A stretch of DNA of 64,000 nt from Fluviicola sp. (GTDB lineage Bacteria; Bacteroidota; Bacteroidia; Flavobacteriales_D; Crocinitomicaceae), in the NCBI GenBank assembly GCA_020849495.1, contig JADLGD010000224.1:17246-81245 (forward strand), given 5' to 3'. Positions 51,373 through 60,381 of this stretch are shown here, piece after piece; the first letter of the stretch is position 1; every line of letters starts with the position of its first letter. Made by a program: the position numbers and the translations under genes. Below the pieces are notes generated by a model. The model did not search any database. It worked only from the letters and a program-made list of their open reading frames with translations, and was not told the DNA's origin.

Positions 51373-52525
51373 TAGAAATGGTGGAAGCGAGTTCCTTTGC
51401 TTTATTAGTGATGCTTTGGATGTCTTCCGTTCCTGAGTAAAGTGCCACAGCCATTCTTCTATACGGACGTGTGGTTGGCTTTCCGAAGATGCGAACATCG
51501 GCGCCATCAACAGCCATTACTTCGTGTAAACCTTTAAATGCAGGAGCTACATCACTTTCTTGATCGGCTAAAACCACTGCGCTAGCACCGTTTTTCAACT
51601 GATGGATTGCAGGTATTGGTAAACCTAGAATGGCACGAGCGTGTAATTCAAATTCAGAGAAATTTTGCGTTCCAGCCAAGGTAACCATCCCCGTATCATG
51701 TGGTCGAGGTGATAATTCAGAGAAATACGCACCGTCTTTTGTGATGAAAAATTCTACGCCCCATAAACCAGCTCCGCCAAGAGCAGCAGTCACTTTTGAG
51801 GCCATGTCTTGTGCTTGTTTCAAATGCGCTGGATCCATCGGCATGGGTTGCCAACTTTCTTGGTAATCCCCACGTTCTTGTCGGTGTCCAATGGGTGCAC
51901 AAAACAAGGTTTCTCCTTCTTTTTGAGTCACTGTAAGCAAGGTAATTTCGTAATCAAAAGCGATGAACTCTTCAATGATCATTTCTTTCACATCACCGCG
52001 TGAACCGTCCATTCCGTAATGAAAGGCTTTTTCAATTTCAGCTTCAGAACGAATAATGGATTGCCCTTTACCCGAACTTGACATGAGTGGTTTCACTACA
52101 CACGGAATACCAATTTGATGCACCGCAGCTGTGAAATCTTCCAAGGTGGAAGCATACAAGTAATTTGCTGTTTTCACACCCAAGTCTTTTGCAGCTAGGT
52201 CGCGAATGGCTTTACGGTTCATGGTAAAATTGGCTGCTTTAGCCGAAGGAACCACTTGAATTCCTTGTTGCTCATAATCGTAAAAACGTTCTGTTCGAAT
52301 GGCTTCAATTTCTGGAACAACAAGATCTGGTTGGTGTTTGGCTACAAGTGCATCCAAGGCAGCACCATCCAACATGTTGATTACTTCAAAACCATCAGCC
52401 ACTTGCATAGCTGGCGCATTGGGATAGGAATCCACTGCAATCACAGTTTGTCCGAGGCGTTGCAAGGCAATCACCACTTCTTTCCCCAATTCTCCTGAAC
52501 CTAGTAAAACGATTTTCTTTTGCAT
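51359..52525 (-). CDS. purT: formate-dependent GAR transformylase
   Basis: ATP-grasp enzyme (about 388 residues) making formyl-GAR from GAR, formate and ATP in purine synthesis. The start [21 protein letters not shown] (ATG at 52525, here in pieces) is the standard N-terminus; an ATG at 52546 adds seven residues. The ATP-grasp parts are visible: [16 protein letters not shown], then [16 protein letters not shown], then [13 protein letters not shown] and [13 protein letters not shown]. Length is normal. It overlaps the downstream flavoprotein gene. No other purine genes are nearby. Confidence 0.96.
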   Translation of the reverse strand: MQKKIVLLGSGELGKEVVIALQRLGQTVIAVDSYPNAPAMQVADGFEVINMLDGAALDALVAKHQPDLVVPEIEAIRTERFYDYEQQGIQVVPSAKAANFTMNRKAIRDLAAKDLGVKTANYLYASTLEDFTAAVHQIGIPCVVKPLMSSSGKGQSIIRSEAEIEKAFHYGMDGSRGDVKEMIIEEFIAFDYEITLLTVTQKEGETLFCAPIGHRQERGDYQESWQPMPMDPAHLKQAQDMASKVTAALGGAGLWGVEFFITKDGAYFSELSPRPHDTGMVTLAGTQNFSEFELHARAILGLPIPAIHQLKNGASAVVLADQESDVAPAFKGLHEVMAVDGADVRIFGKPTTRPYRRMAVALYSGTEDIQSITNKAKELASTISIEYK

Positions 52526-52575
52526 GGGGCAAAGGTAAGCATTCAATAATTTTGAGGTTCAATTTATTTTGGTAA

Positions 52576-52743
52576 ATTTATTTTGAAAATGAAGTTAAAA
52601 TCGAACCCATCCCTTTTACCCAACAAACGCGTTCATTGAATCAAATAACATTCAAGTTAAACAACCCTAAAGCGGGAATTTACGTTATCAGTGTACAATG
52701 CAACACATGTAAAAGTTATCAATCACGAGTGGTGATTCAATAA
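52576..52743 (+). pseudogene. remnant C-terminal end of a T9SS sorting-domain gene
   Basis: An open frame without a usable start codon, ending at the TAA at 52741. Its last half reads ITFKLNNPKAGIYVISVQ and ends SRVVIQ, the typical final strand pattern of a type A T9SS sorting domain. Upstream in frame it ends at a stop at 52573. It looks like the 3' stump of a deleted cargo gene, 8 bases before the intact gene at 52752. This may reflect recombination between cargo genes. Confidence 0.65.
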
Positions 52744-52751
52744 AACCAACA

Positions 52752-54608
52752 ATGACAAAACAAATCTATCTTTTTTTCTTGCTGCTTTTGCCCTCCTTTA
52801 GTTGGGGGCAAAACGGCTTTGAAAAAGTCTATTTGTTTGAGGATAGTTTAGCAAGAATTGGAAATCTATATGAAACAGATTCTTGTTTTTATTATGTAGC
52901 GAGTGTTGGTAGAAATACAGGGCGTTTGTATCATCGTTTTGGTAAATTAGATCTTTCTGGGAATGAAATTATTGGGTATAATTACGAAATTGATACTTTT
53001 TTTCAATATTCAGGTTTTGCTTTATCAGAAATACAACTGAATGCGAACGGAAACTTCGTTTTTGCTTATACCAATCAACACTTAAACGGCATCAACTATT
53101 TAGCTTTTAGACTCTTGGAACAATCACCAAATGGAACAATTGTTTTTGATAGTCTGTACACTGATTTGTGGGTTAGCGATAGTTTGATACTTTTTGACGA
53201 CTCAAAACTGTCGATTTGTAATGACAACACCTATTTATATGCTACAACTTATTGGGATTATAACACAGACAGCAATGGTCCTGTTTTTGATGGTAAAGCA
53301 GGTACACTTGTTGTAAAACTAAACCAAGCTGGTCAAATTCTATGGAAAAAAAAGTTTCATCACACTAGCACAGCTTTTTCTCCACCTGCTTTTTACTTCC
53401 GAGATTTGGAATTACATTCTGATAATAGTTTCACACTATACATCAATCATAATCGTATCACTGCTCAATTCGATGCTGATGACATCGCTTTAAACTACTT
53501 CATCAACTGCGATGCCAATGGCAATGAAATAGACCGGGATGTTTTTCAAGACACCCCTTATTGCTATGGCACACCCGGATACCAAGAATTGCCTGATGGC
53601 ACTTCTATTTTTGGTTATTTAGACAGCTATACATTTGGAAACCCTCCCAATAATGATGAAACCAACGTGCGTCCTGTTATTGCAAAACTCAATCAAAATC
53701 ATCAGTTGATCTGGAAAACACCACTTTATGCTGACTACTTTACTGGTGCTGATGAACTAATAATGATAAATGATTTTGTATATCAAAATAACGCTGTTTA
53801 TACAGCAGTACTGTATAATGAAATGATTAATCCAACTAAAGCAGTTGCTTTTTTACGTTTTCATAAAGTAAATAGTATAACTGGCTCAATTGAATGGTCA
53901 AGGGATTATGGATATTTCCCAATTGATTCCGTTTTAGATCCTGGATACAGCATCAAAGACATTGATACTACAGCTGATGGTGGTTTTCTATTGGCTGGAG
54001 TTTGTTTTAAATGGGATGATTTCCAAGGCAACAAGCCGTATCAATATGGTTATCTACTCAAAACCAACTGCCTCGGTTTTTTGGGTCCGCCGCAAGCTGC
54101 AGTTGGTATTCTAAGTAGCACTACTGACAGTGTTGTTTTTATCAATCAAAGTGTGCAAGCTGGCAGTTATACTTGGCAGTTTGGTGATGGTCAAAGCACT
54201 ACAACTACAGAAGAAGTGGATACCATGGTGCATCATTACGTACAAGCTGGCACTTACACCATAACGCTTATTGCGCATGGTTGCAACAATGAAAACGATA
54301 CCATTACTTTTCAGCATACCATAGCAGACCCAACCCCCATCTACCATGGTGATGGTACTTTGTTGACTGTTTTTCCCAATCCACTTGTTGCTGGCAATCC
54401 GCTTTCAGCATACATTGGTGCCATAGATTCGCCTCACGATTTGGTTTTAGTAGACGAACTGGGTAAAGTACTTTTCAAACAAAGCGTGGTTTCAGGAAAC
54501 ACCAACTATTTGCTTCCCACTAATCAATTAGCGGCAGCTCAATACCGTTTGCAATTGATGCAATCCAATAAAATGATTGAATCGGAAGCGGTAATTGTTG
54601 TGGAATAA
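52752..54608 (+). CDS. secreted protein with PKD domain and T9SS sorting domain
   Basis: A 618-residue protein with signal peptide (YLFFLLLLPSFSWGQ). About residues 20-440 hold repeated beta-strand units with phrases such as FRLLEQSPNGTIVF and VVKLNQAGQILWKKK, which suggest a propeller-like region. A PKD domain lies at about 450-530 (SYTWQFGDGQSTTT, then HHYVQAGTYTITLIAHG). The last 75 residues are a type A T9SS sorting domain (LLTVFPNPLVAGNPLSAY, then LVLVDELGKVLFKQ, then LAAAQYRLQLM). Probably a cell-surface adhesin-like or binding protein; the ligand is unknown. A broken sorting-domain remnant lies immediately upstream. Confidence 0.85.
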   Translation: MTKQIYLFFLLLLPSFSWGQNGFEKVYLFEDSLARIGNLYETDSCFYYVASVGRNTGRLYHRFGKLDLSGNEIIGYNYEIDTFFQYSGFALSEIQLNANGNFVFAYTNQHLNGINYLAFRLLEQSPNGTIVFDSLYTDLWVSDSLILFDDSKLSICNDNTYLYATTYWDYNTDSNGPVFDGKAGTLVVKLNQAGQILWKKKFHHTSTAFSPPAFYFRDLELHSDNSFTLYINHNRITAQFDADDIALNYFINCDANGNEIDRDVFQDTPYCYGTPGYQELPDGTSIFGYLDSYTFGNPPNNDETNVRPVIAKLNQNHQLIWKTPLYADYFTGADELIMINDFVYQNNAVYTAVLYNEMINPTKAVAFLRFHKVNSITGSIEWSRDYGYFPIDSVLDPGYSIKDIDTTADGGFLLAGVCFKWDDFQGNKPYQYGYLLKTNCLGFLGPPQAAVGILSSTTDSVVFINQSVQAGSYTWQFGDGQSTTTTEEVDTMVHHYVQAGTYTITLIAHGCNNENDTITFQHTIADPTPIYHGDGTLLTVFPNPLVAGNPLSAYIGAIDSPHDLVLVDELGKVLFKQSVVSGNTNYLLPTNQLAAAQYRLQLMQSNKMIESEAVIVVE

Positions 54609-54726
54609 ATAAAAAGGATCCTTCAACTTTTAGCTGATTCACTCCAATTCAACTAAATTTTAGTATTATTTCAAACCTTTCCAAGAATAATGTGTCATAA
54701 GGAAAATGTTAATTGCTTAGATTAAC

Positions 54727-54734
54727 TATATTTG
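54727..54734 (+). promoter_or_regulatory. -7 box TATATTTG before the VTC gene
   Basis: Exact TAnnTTTG 8 bases before the ATG at 54743, implying a very short leader. It also argues against the upstream TTG at 54713 as the start. Confidence 0.45.
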
Positions 54735-54742
54735 AATTCAAC

Positions 54743-55510
54743 ATGAAGGATACATTAACAAAATTATTGCACACATTCCATGGCATTTCCCTCGAGGAAC
54801 TGTCGCGTGCTCCGTTAATGAATCGCACGGATGAGAAATTTGCTTTTCGCTTAGCCGAACTCCCTGATATACTGGAAGTAATACGCCCCTTCTACGATGT
54901 ATTGAACATTGAAGGAAAGGTGATATTTGATTATACCAGTCAGTATTTCGACAATGAATACTACCGCTTTTTCAATGATCATCACCGCTCACTTCCGCAC
55001 CGTTACAAGGTGAGAATTCGCACCTACATTGATTCAAATGCGAGTTTTTTGGAGGTGAAAGAAAAAATAAAAGGTCGAACAGATAAAAAACGCATTGCCA
55101 TCGAAGGATTTACGGATACGTTTACCGGTGAGCATGCTGAATTTTTGCGCAAGCGTTTGAAAGAAGATTTGAATTTGCATCCAGTGATGATCAATTCCTA
55201 CCGCCGTATCACCTTGGTCAACAAAACCAGCGAAGAGCGCTTGACGATTGACTTTGATGTAACGAATGGATCGTTGGACAGTCCTGTTCACAAAGAGCAA
55301 ACGCTTTCTCAAGTGGTCATTGCAGAGTTGAAACAACCCAAGTTGAACCGCAATTCGCCTTTTTATCAATTAATGAAAAACAGACGTATTCATCCGTTCC
55401 GTATCTCCAAATTTTGTTTCGGAATGATGGATTTGTATGATCAATATGTTTTGAAATCCAACCGATTCAAAGCAAAACGCTTATTTATACATAAATTAAA
55501 CACAAAATGA
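54743..55510 (+). CDS. VTC-domain polyphosphate polymerase-like protein
   Basis: About 255 residues from the ATG at 54743. It matches the VTC domain, the catalytic tunnel fold of yeast polyphosphate polymerase found in many bacteria. Basic residues line the expected strands: MNRTDEKFAFRL, HRYKVRIRTYIDS and FLEVKEKIKGRTDKKRIAI. A conserved Glu/Lys strand VVIAELKQPKLNRNSPF comes late. No membrane helix is present, so it would act in the cytoplasm or with its partner. Its stop overlaps the start of the DUF4956 membrane protein as ATGA, a well-known pairing. Confidence 0.85.
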   Translation: MKDTLTKLLHTFHGISLEELSRAPLMNRTDEKFAFRLAELPDILEVIRPFYDVLNIEGKVIFDYTSQYFDNEYYRFFNDHHRSLPHRYKVRIRTYIDSNASFLEVKEKIKGRTDKKRIAIEGFTDTFTGEHAEFLRKRLKEDLNLHPVMINSYRRITLVNKTSEERLTIDFDVTNGSLDSPVHKEQTLSQVVIAELKQPKLNRNSPFYQLMKNRRIHPFRISKFCFGMMDLYDQYVLKSNRFKAKRLFIHKLNTK

Positions 55511-56181
55511 CAGGACTACTTTTGAAAGCAGATAACACCTTGTTTGGGATCACTTATTTCAACGATGATTTTTACGCTTTGGTGTTCCGAATGCTGATTA
55601 ACGTTTTTATCCTTACGGTTTTAATTCGCTTTTTATATTACCCCCAATCCAGAAGAAAAGATTACTTATTCACCTATTACTTGATTGGTATGATTACTTT
55701 TTTCTTGTGTTTCGGCTTGAAAAAGTTAGACATTGACACGGGAATGGGCTTGGGATTATTTGCCATTTTCGGCATCTTGCGTTACCGCACAGAAAGCATC
55801 GAAATCAAGGAAATGACCTATCTTTTCTTGGTCATTGGTATTTCAGTAATGAACGCTTTGGCATCCAATAAAATCTCATTGGCTGAAATGGCGGTCATGA
55901 ATGTGGTCTTGGTTGCTATCACTTACGGTTTGGAAAAATTGTGGTTATTGAAACACGAAACACGCAAAATCATCCAATACGAGCGCATCGATTTAATCAA
56001 ACCAGAATTGTATGCTGAAATGCATGCTGATGTTGAAAAACGCACTGGTTTAAAAATCAACCGCATTGAAGTGGGTAAAATTGATTTCATGCGCGACACA
56101 GCACAATTACGCATCTTCTACGATGGAGATGTGCAAAGTTTTGGTGGTTCGAATGAAATTGTAGGAAGTAGTGATGAATAA
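55507..56181 (+). CDS. DUF4956 membrane protein
   Basis: A 224-residue inner-membrane protein with about four helices (residues 25-45, 55-75, 80-97, 105-140) and a soluble C-terminal domain of about 75 residues. The segment GLGLFAIFGILRYRTESIEIKEMTYLFLVIG (seen in pieces) is the DUF4956 hallmark. Its coupling to the VTC gene (ATGA overlap) suggests it is the membrane partner of the polymerase, perhaps for polyphosphate export or anchoring; this is inference. It is convergent with the next gene, 2 bases apart. Confidence 0.88.
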   Translation: MTGLLLKADNTLFGITYFNDDFYALVFRMLINVFILTVLIRFLYYPQSRRKDYLFTYYLIGMITFFLCFGLKKLDIDTGMGLGLFAIFGILRYRTESIEIKEMTYLFLVIGISVMNALASNKISLAEMAVMNVVLVAITYGLEKLWLLKHETRKIIQYERIDLIKPELYAEMHADVEKRTGLKINRIEVGKIDFMRDTAQLRIFYDGDVQSFGGSNEIVGSSDE

Positions 56182-56183
56182 AA

Positions 56184-56957
56184 CTATTCTTTATTTGGAA
56201 TATGTAAAGTAATTCCGAAACGATAATGGAGCCCTCTGACGTAATGTTTGTAGGGCTCTTGTTTTGCATACGAGTTCGTTATTCCATACGCATACATTGG
56301 AATAAAATACAAAGACAAAGCTTTACTGAATCGCCATTGGATACCTGCTGATGCAACCAAATTCAAACTCACACCTGCCATGCGTTCTGTACTTCTGATT
56401 TTAGAACTGGATTCGCTTCCTAATGAATCAGTATACTTCTCTTCATACGAAAACTTTGTTGCCAACATGGGTTGAATACCTCCACCAATAAAAAAGCGGA
56501 AATCTTTTCCATAAGTATAAAACACTTGAATCGGCAAAGACACAAAAGCATACTTGTTGGTATAAGAAAAGGTACTGTCGTCTTCGGTTGCATTGTACTT
56601 GTAAGCTTCACCGTATTTGTCAAATGAAAGTCCGGCTTCATAACTCAAGAAATGATTGATGCGATTACGAGCGCCCAATTGGTAAGAAAACACATTGATA
56701 CCAGTTTCATTGGCACGTTCACCCAGCGGATCACCATAAGGACTCACATTCTCTTTCAATTCACGAAATGATTTAGCATAAGCTGCACCACCAAAAAGCA
56801 CTAACTCTTCCGTTCCTTCTGTTGGAACACGTTTTTCTTTCGGAGCTTTGACTTTAGTTTCCTCTTTTTTAGGCTCTTCCACTTTACCAGAAGAGATTTG
56901 AGCATTCAAACCAAGAGTTGCCCATGCAAAAACGACTAGTGAACCAAACTTTTTCAT
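56184..56957 (-). CDS. outer-membrane beta-barrel protein
   Basis: A 257-residue protein with signal peptide (SLVVFAWATLGLNAQ). A Lys/Glu/Pro-rich segment follows (about residues 22-48), then eight or more amphipathic beta strands (e.g. FLSYEAGLSFDKYGEAY; KYAFVSLPIQVFYTYG; FRFFIGGGIQPMLA; LHYRFGITLHIPN). This looks like a small barrel of the common Bacteroidota type; the ligand is unknown. Confidence 0.78.
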   Translation of the reverse strand: MKKFGSLVVFAWATLGLNAQISSGKVEEPKKEETKVKAPKEKRVPTEGTEELVLFGGAAYAKSFRELKENVSPYGDPLGERANETGINVFSYQLGARNRINHFLSYEAGLSFDKYGEAYKYNATEDDSTFSYTNKYAFVSLPIQVFYTYGKDFRFFIGGGIQPMLATKFSYEEKYTDSLGSESSSKIRSTERMAGVSLNLVASAGIQWRFSKALSLYFIPMYAYGITNSYAKQEPYKHYVRGLHYRFGITLHIPNKE

Positions 56958-57154
56958 ATGTATATAATTTGTTTTTAAATGGTCATATGGTATCGCAAAA
57001 CGAAATAATGTTCAATTGTGCTTGAATCGAAAATTATTTCGTGTAGCTTATTTCATATTACAAACTTACTTTATATCCTTGTTTTTCAAAGCAGAAAAAT
57101 CAATCTTGTTTAAAATCTAATAAAAATTAACATCCATCATTAACTGAAAAAACT

Positions 57155-57162
57155 TACTTTCG
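57155..57162 (+). promoter_or_regulatory. TACTTTCG promoter-like box
   Basis: A near match to TAnnTTTG with one change, about 68 bases before the AsmA-like gene. Similar TACTTTCG/TATCTTCG boxes occur at 27876 (plus) and 4836 (minus). Confidence 0.3.
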
Positions 57163-57230
57163 TCTGTTAAACCTCCACGCGTTTTGATGGAGCTGCCTTA
57201 CAAAATTCATAATCCAAAAACAGACCTACA

Positions 57231-60113
57231 ATGGCGACAAAGGAAAAAAAACCGAAAAAGAAAAAAAGCTTGTTCAGAAGAATCCTTAAGTGGACAGGAA
57301 TTACCTTTTTGTTTTTAATCTTAGCAATCATCATTATTCCGATTGTATTTAAAGATGAAATCAAAGAATTGGTTTTGAAGGAAGTCAATAAAACCCTTAA
57401 AGCAGATGTCGAAATCAAAGACTTTGACTTAACGTTTTTATCAACTTTCCCCAATGTGACCATTCAATTGTATGATGTTTCTGTAACAGGTAGAACGGAA
57501 TACAAAGGCGTAAAGTTGGCAGACATCAAAAATATTGAAGCACATGTCGGTTTATGGGACGTCATTGGCGGAGATCAAATTGAAGTAGATGCGGTTACCA
57601 TCAACGATGCAAAATTTGATGTACGTGTTTCTCCTGAAGGAAAAGCCAACTACGATATCGTTATTCCAACAGAAGAACAACCAATAGAGGTACAAGAAGA
57701 ACCAAGTGCGTTCAAATTATCCTTGAAAGAATACACACTCAACAATGTTCAATTGGTTTACGATGATCAGGCAAGTGATATGTATGCGAACATCAAAAAC
57801 TTGAACCACACAGGTGTTGGTGACTTAACCGAAGAAGTAATTGACTTTGAAACAACCACTACCATCGATGCTTTGACTTTTGAAATGGACGGTATGAGCT
57901 ATTTATCGGAAGTGAAAACGAAAGCTGAAGCGAATCTTTTGATGGAGATGAAAGAAAAATCTTCCAAATTCACCTTGAAAGAAAACAACTTTGAATTGAA
58001 CAATTTCAAAATGTCTTTGGATGGTTTCTATGAAATGTTAGAAGACCATGACAACATGGATTTGAAAATGAATACGAATCAAATCGCTTTCAAAGATGTG
58101 TTATCGTTAGTGCCTACTTTCTACCAAAGCGGATATGAAAGCATGGTTGCTAAAGGTGATGTGAAAGTAGATGGAATGGTGAAGGGTCGTTTAGACGATA
58201 AAAACTTACCAGCTTGGGATTTTGGTTTATTGGTGAAAAAAGCAAGCATTAAATATGCTGGTGTACCAGGAACAATCAACAACATCAATGTGGACGCAGG
58301 TTCTGAATACGTTGGTGGTGAAAACCTCGACAAAATGACTTTGGATGTCAAAAAATTCCATGCAGACTTTGTTGGAAACGTGATTGATGCGACCTTAAAA
58401 ATGCGCAACCCAATGACCGATCCTTTATTGGATTCAAAGGTGTTGGCGAAAGTGAACCTTGCAACCTTGGGTAAAGTAATGCCTTTAGCTGAAGGTGAAT
58501 CGTACAAAGGAAAATTGAATGCAGATGTGGCTTTAAATGGTCGCATGAGTGCCATTGAGAATGAAAACTACGAAGCCTTCAATGCACGAGGTACTATCCA
58601 ATTATTCGATTTGTTGTACAAAACAAAAGACTTGAACGAAGCGGTTGACATTCAAAAAATGACCTTGCGTTTCAGTCCACAAAACCTTGCATTGGAACAA
58701 ATGAATGCAAAAATGGGGAAATCTGATTTTGCCATGGATGGAAAAGTGGACAATTACATGGGCTATATTTTCAGAGATGAATTGCTAAAAGGAGCGTTTA
58801 ATTTCAACAGTAACAACCTCGACTTAGATAATTTGATGGGCGTTGTTCCTACAACAAGTTCAGCTACTCCTACAGAACCAGCTCCTGCTGATCCAAATGC
58901 TGAACCGATTTTGATTCCTGGAAATGTAGACTTTGATTTGAACACCAACATTCAAAAAATGCGTTACAATGGTGTGGACGTTCGAAACATCAAAGGAAAT
59001 GTGAACATGAAAGAAGAAGTGGCTTCCTTGAATAATCTTACCATGAACACCATGGGAGGAAATGTTGGTTTACGTGGAAGTTACAATTCAAAAGACCACA
59101 ACAAACCAGCGGTTGATTTCGGTTACAATTTAGGAAACATTGATATTAAAGAATTGACGTCACACTTCTTAACGATTGAAAAATTGGCACCGATTGCAAA
59201 ATATGCACAGGGAAAAATCAGTTCAAACTTGAACTTTAAATCCAACTTGACCAAATCATTGGAACCAGTTTACAGTTCATTGACGGGAGATGGCGATTTC
59301 TTTACAAACTTGATTACAGTTAGTGGTTTTGAACCCATGAAGAAAACTGCAGAATCATTGAACATGAACAAATTGAGCACACAAACTTTGAAAGATGTGA
59401 AAGCGAAATTCAAGTTTGCAGATGGAAAAGTGAGTATCACACCGTTCAATTTGAAACTATCAGGAATTGACACCAAAATTTCAGGTTATTCCACTTTTGA
59501 ACAAAACATCGATTACAAGTTGGAAATGAAAATCCCGAAAGAGATGATTCCTGCTTCGATGATCAAACAAGCTGAATCGTTAATGGCGAAAGCAAACAGC
59601 GCTGTTCCGAAATTGAATGTAGGTTCATTCCCAGATTTCATTCCTGTCACAACATTGGTTGGAGGAACAGTGATGAAACCAGTCATCAAAACTGACTTCA
59701 AAGAAGCGATTTTGAAAGCAACAGGAAACTTCACGCAAAACATGATCAATACGGTGAAAGAAACAGTAAAAGACACTGTGAAAAAGATCGTAGATGAAAA
59801 AGTGAAAGAAGTAAAAGAAGACTTGAACAAGAAAAAACAAGAGATCCTGGATGAAGGTCGAAAACAAGCAGATAAAGTGATTGCTGAAGCGAAAAAAGCG
59901 GGAGATAAATTGCGTGATGAAGCTCAAACAGCTTGTGACCAAGGTTTCAAAGAAGCAGGTAGCAATCCATTGAAAAAGAAAGCAGCTGAAGTTTCTTGTA
60001 ACCAAGCGAAGAAAACAGCGGATAACAAAGCGAAAAAGTTAGAGTCTGAAGCGCAAGAACAAGCAGATAAGATTATGAATACAGCCCAGCAAAAAGCAGA
60101 TGCTGTGAAATAG
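57231..60113 (+). CDS. AsmA-like protein with long charged C-terminal helix
   Basis: A 960-residue protein anchored by one N-terminal helix (about residues 22-42) after a very Lys-rich cytoplasmic head (ATKEKKPKKKKSLFRR). The rest is periplasmic beta-rich AsmA/TamB-like sequence: the opening KEVNKTLKADVEIKDFDL and the strand pattern near the end (ITPFNLKLSGIDTKISGYS) are typical. These proteins form hydrophobic grooves thought to carry lipids between membranes. Unusually, the last about 115 residues are a Lys/Glu/Ala/Asp-rich helical region (KKIVDEKVKEVKEDLNKKKQ, then repeated QADK/AKKA) that is not part of the AsmA fold. A good terminator follows. Confidence 0.85.
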   Translation: MATKEKKPKKKKSLFRRILKWTGITFLFLILAIIIIPIVFKDEIKELVLKEVNKTLKADVEIKDFDLTFLSTFPNVTIQLYDVSVTGRTEYKGVKLADIKNIEAHVGLWDVIGGDQIEVDAVTINDAKFDVRVSPEGKANYDIVIPTEEQPIEVQEEPSAFKLSLKEYTLNNVQLVYDDQASDMYANIKNLNHTGVGDLTEEVIDFETTTTIDALTFEMDGMSYLSEVKTKAEANLLMEMKEKSSKFTLKENNFELNNFKMSLDGFYEMLEDHDNMDLKMNTNQIAFKDVLSLVPTFYQSGYESMVAKGDVKVDGMVKGRLDDKNLPAWDFGLLVKKASIKYAGVPGTINNINVDAGSEYVGGENLDKMTLDVKKFHADFVGNVIDATLKMRNPMTDPLLDSKVLAKVNLATLGKVMPLAEGESYKGKLNADVALNGRMSAIENENYEAFNARGTIQLFDLLYKTKDLNEAVDIQKMTLRFSPQNLALEQMNAKMGKSDFAMDGKVDNYMGYIFRDELLKGAFNFNSNNLDLDNLMGVVPTTSSATPTEPAPADPNAEPILIPGNVDFDLNTNIQKMRYNGVDVRNIKGNVNMKEEVASLNNLTMNTMGGNVGLRGSYNSKDHNKPAVDFGYNLGNIDIKELTSHFLTIEKLAPIAKYAQGKISSNLNFKSNLTKSLEPVYSSLTGDGDFFTNLITVSGFEPMKKTAESLNMNKLSTQTLKDVKAKFKFADGKVSITPFNLKLSGIDTKISGYSTFEQNIDYKLEMKIPKEMIPASMIKQAESLMAKANSAVPKLNVGSFPDFIPVTTLVGGTVMKPVIKTDFKEAILKATGNFTQNMINTVKETVKDTVKKIVDEKVKEVKEDLNKKKQEILDEGRKQADKVIAEAKKAGDKLRDEAQTACDQGFKEAGSNPLKKKAAEVSCNQAKKTADNKAKKLESEAQEQADKIMNTAQQKADAVK

Positions 60114-60134
60114 ATAAAAGCAAAAAAGTAACTG

Positions 60135-60165
60135 AAAGAGTCGTGAGAAATTACGGCTCTTTTTT
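60135..60165 (+). terminator. intrinsic terminator of the AsmA-like gene
   Basis: Stem AAAGAGTCGT/ACGGCTCTTT (one G-U pair) with an 8-base loop and a T run, 21 bases past the stop. Confidence 0.82.
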
Positions 60166-60242
60166 GTTTCAAAAAGAGTTGGAAAAACTCGAGGAGAAAT
60201 GACCTTAATTTCGAAATTTTTGAACAAGTTAAAGAATCCCTA

Positions 60243-60375
60243 CAAGGTAAAAAGGCAATTTTACCTTTTAAACAGAATTTCTTTGAGAATTCGAATTAGT
60301 TCTCAAAACAGTTCTACATTCCAAATTTCAAGGAGGCATTAAAAACTCATAAGGTAAAATTGCCTTTTTACCTTG
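60243..60375. repeat. perfect 25-bp inverted repeat with 83-base spacer (MITE-like)
   Basis: Arms 60243-60267 and 60351-60375 are exact reverse complements. Each arm is itself nearly palindromic, starting AAGGTAAAA and ending TTTTACCTT or the like. No ORF lies in the spacer, which has a smaller inverted repeat (GAGAATTCGAATTAGTTCTC). No clear target-site duplication is visible. The right arm ends 6 bases before the ChaN-like stop and might serve it as a terminator. Confidence 0.85.
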
Positions 60376-60381
60376 AATGTT

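Noticed and set aside
51373..51510. Longer N-terminus for the flavoprotein using an ATG at 51510
   Set aside because: It would overlap purT by about 150 bases, and the added residues do not fit before the FAD-binding motif, which normally is near the N-terminus.
59513..60227. Several Phe/Ser-rich open frames antisense to the AsmA-like gene end
   Set aside because: They mirror the Lys/Glu-rich helix on the other strand and have no promoter or family features.
60243..60375. Insertion sequence remnant with transposase
   Set aside because: No coding frame between the arms and no clear target duplication; kept only as a possible MITE-like element.
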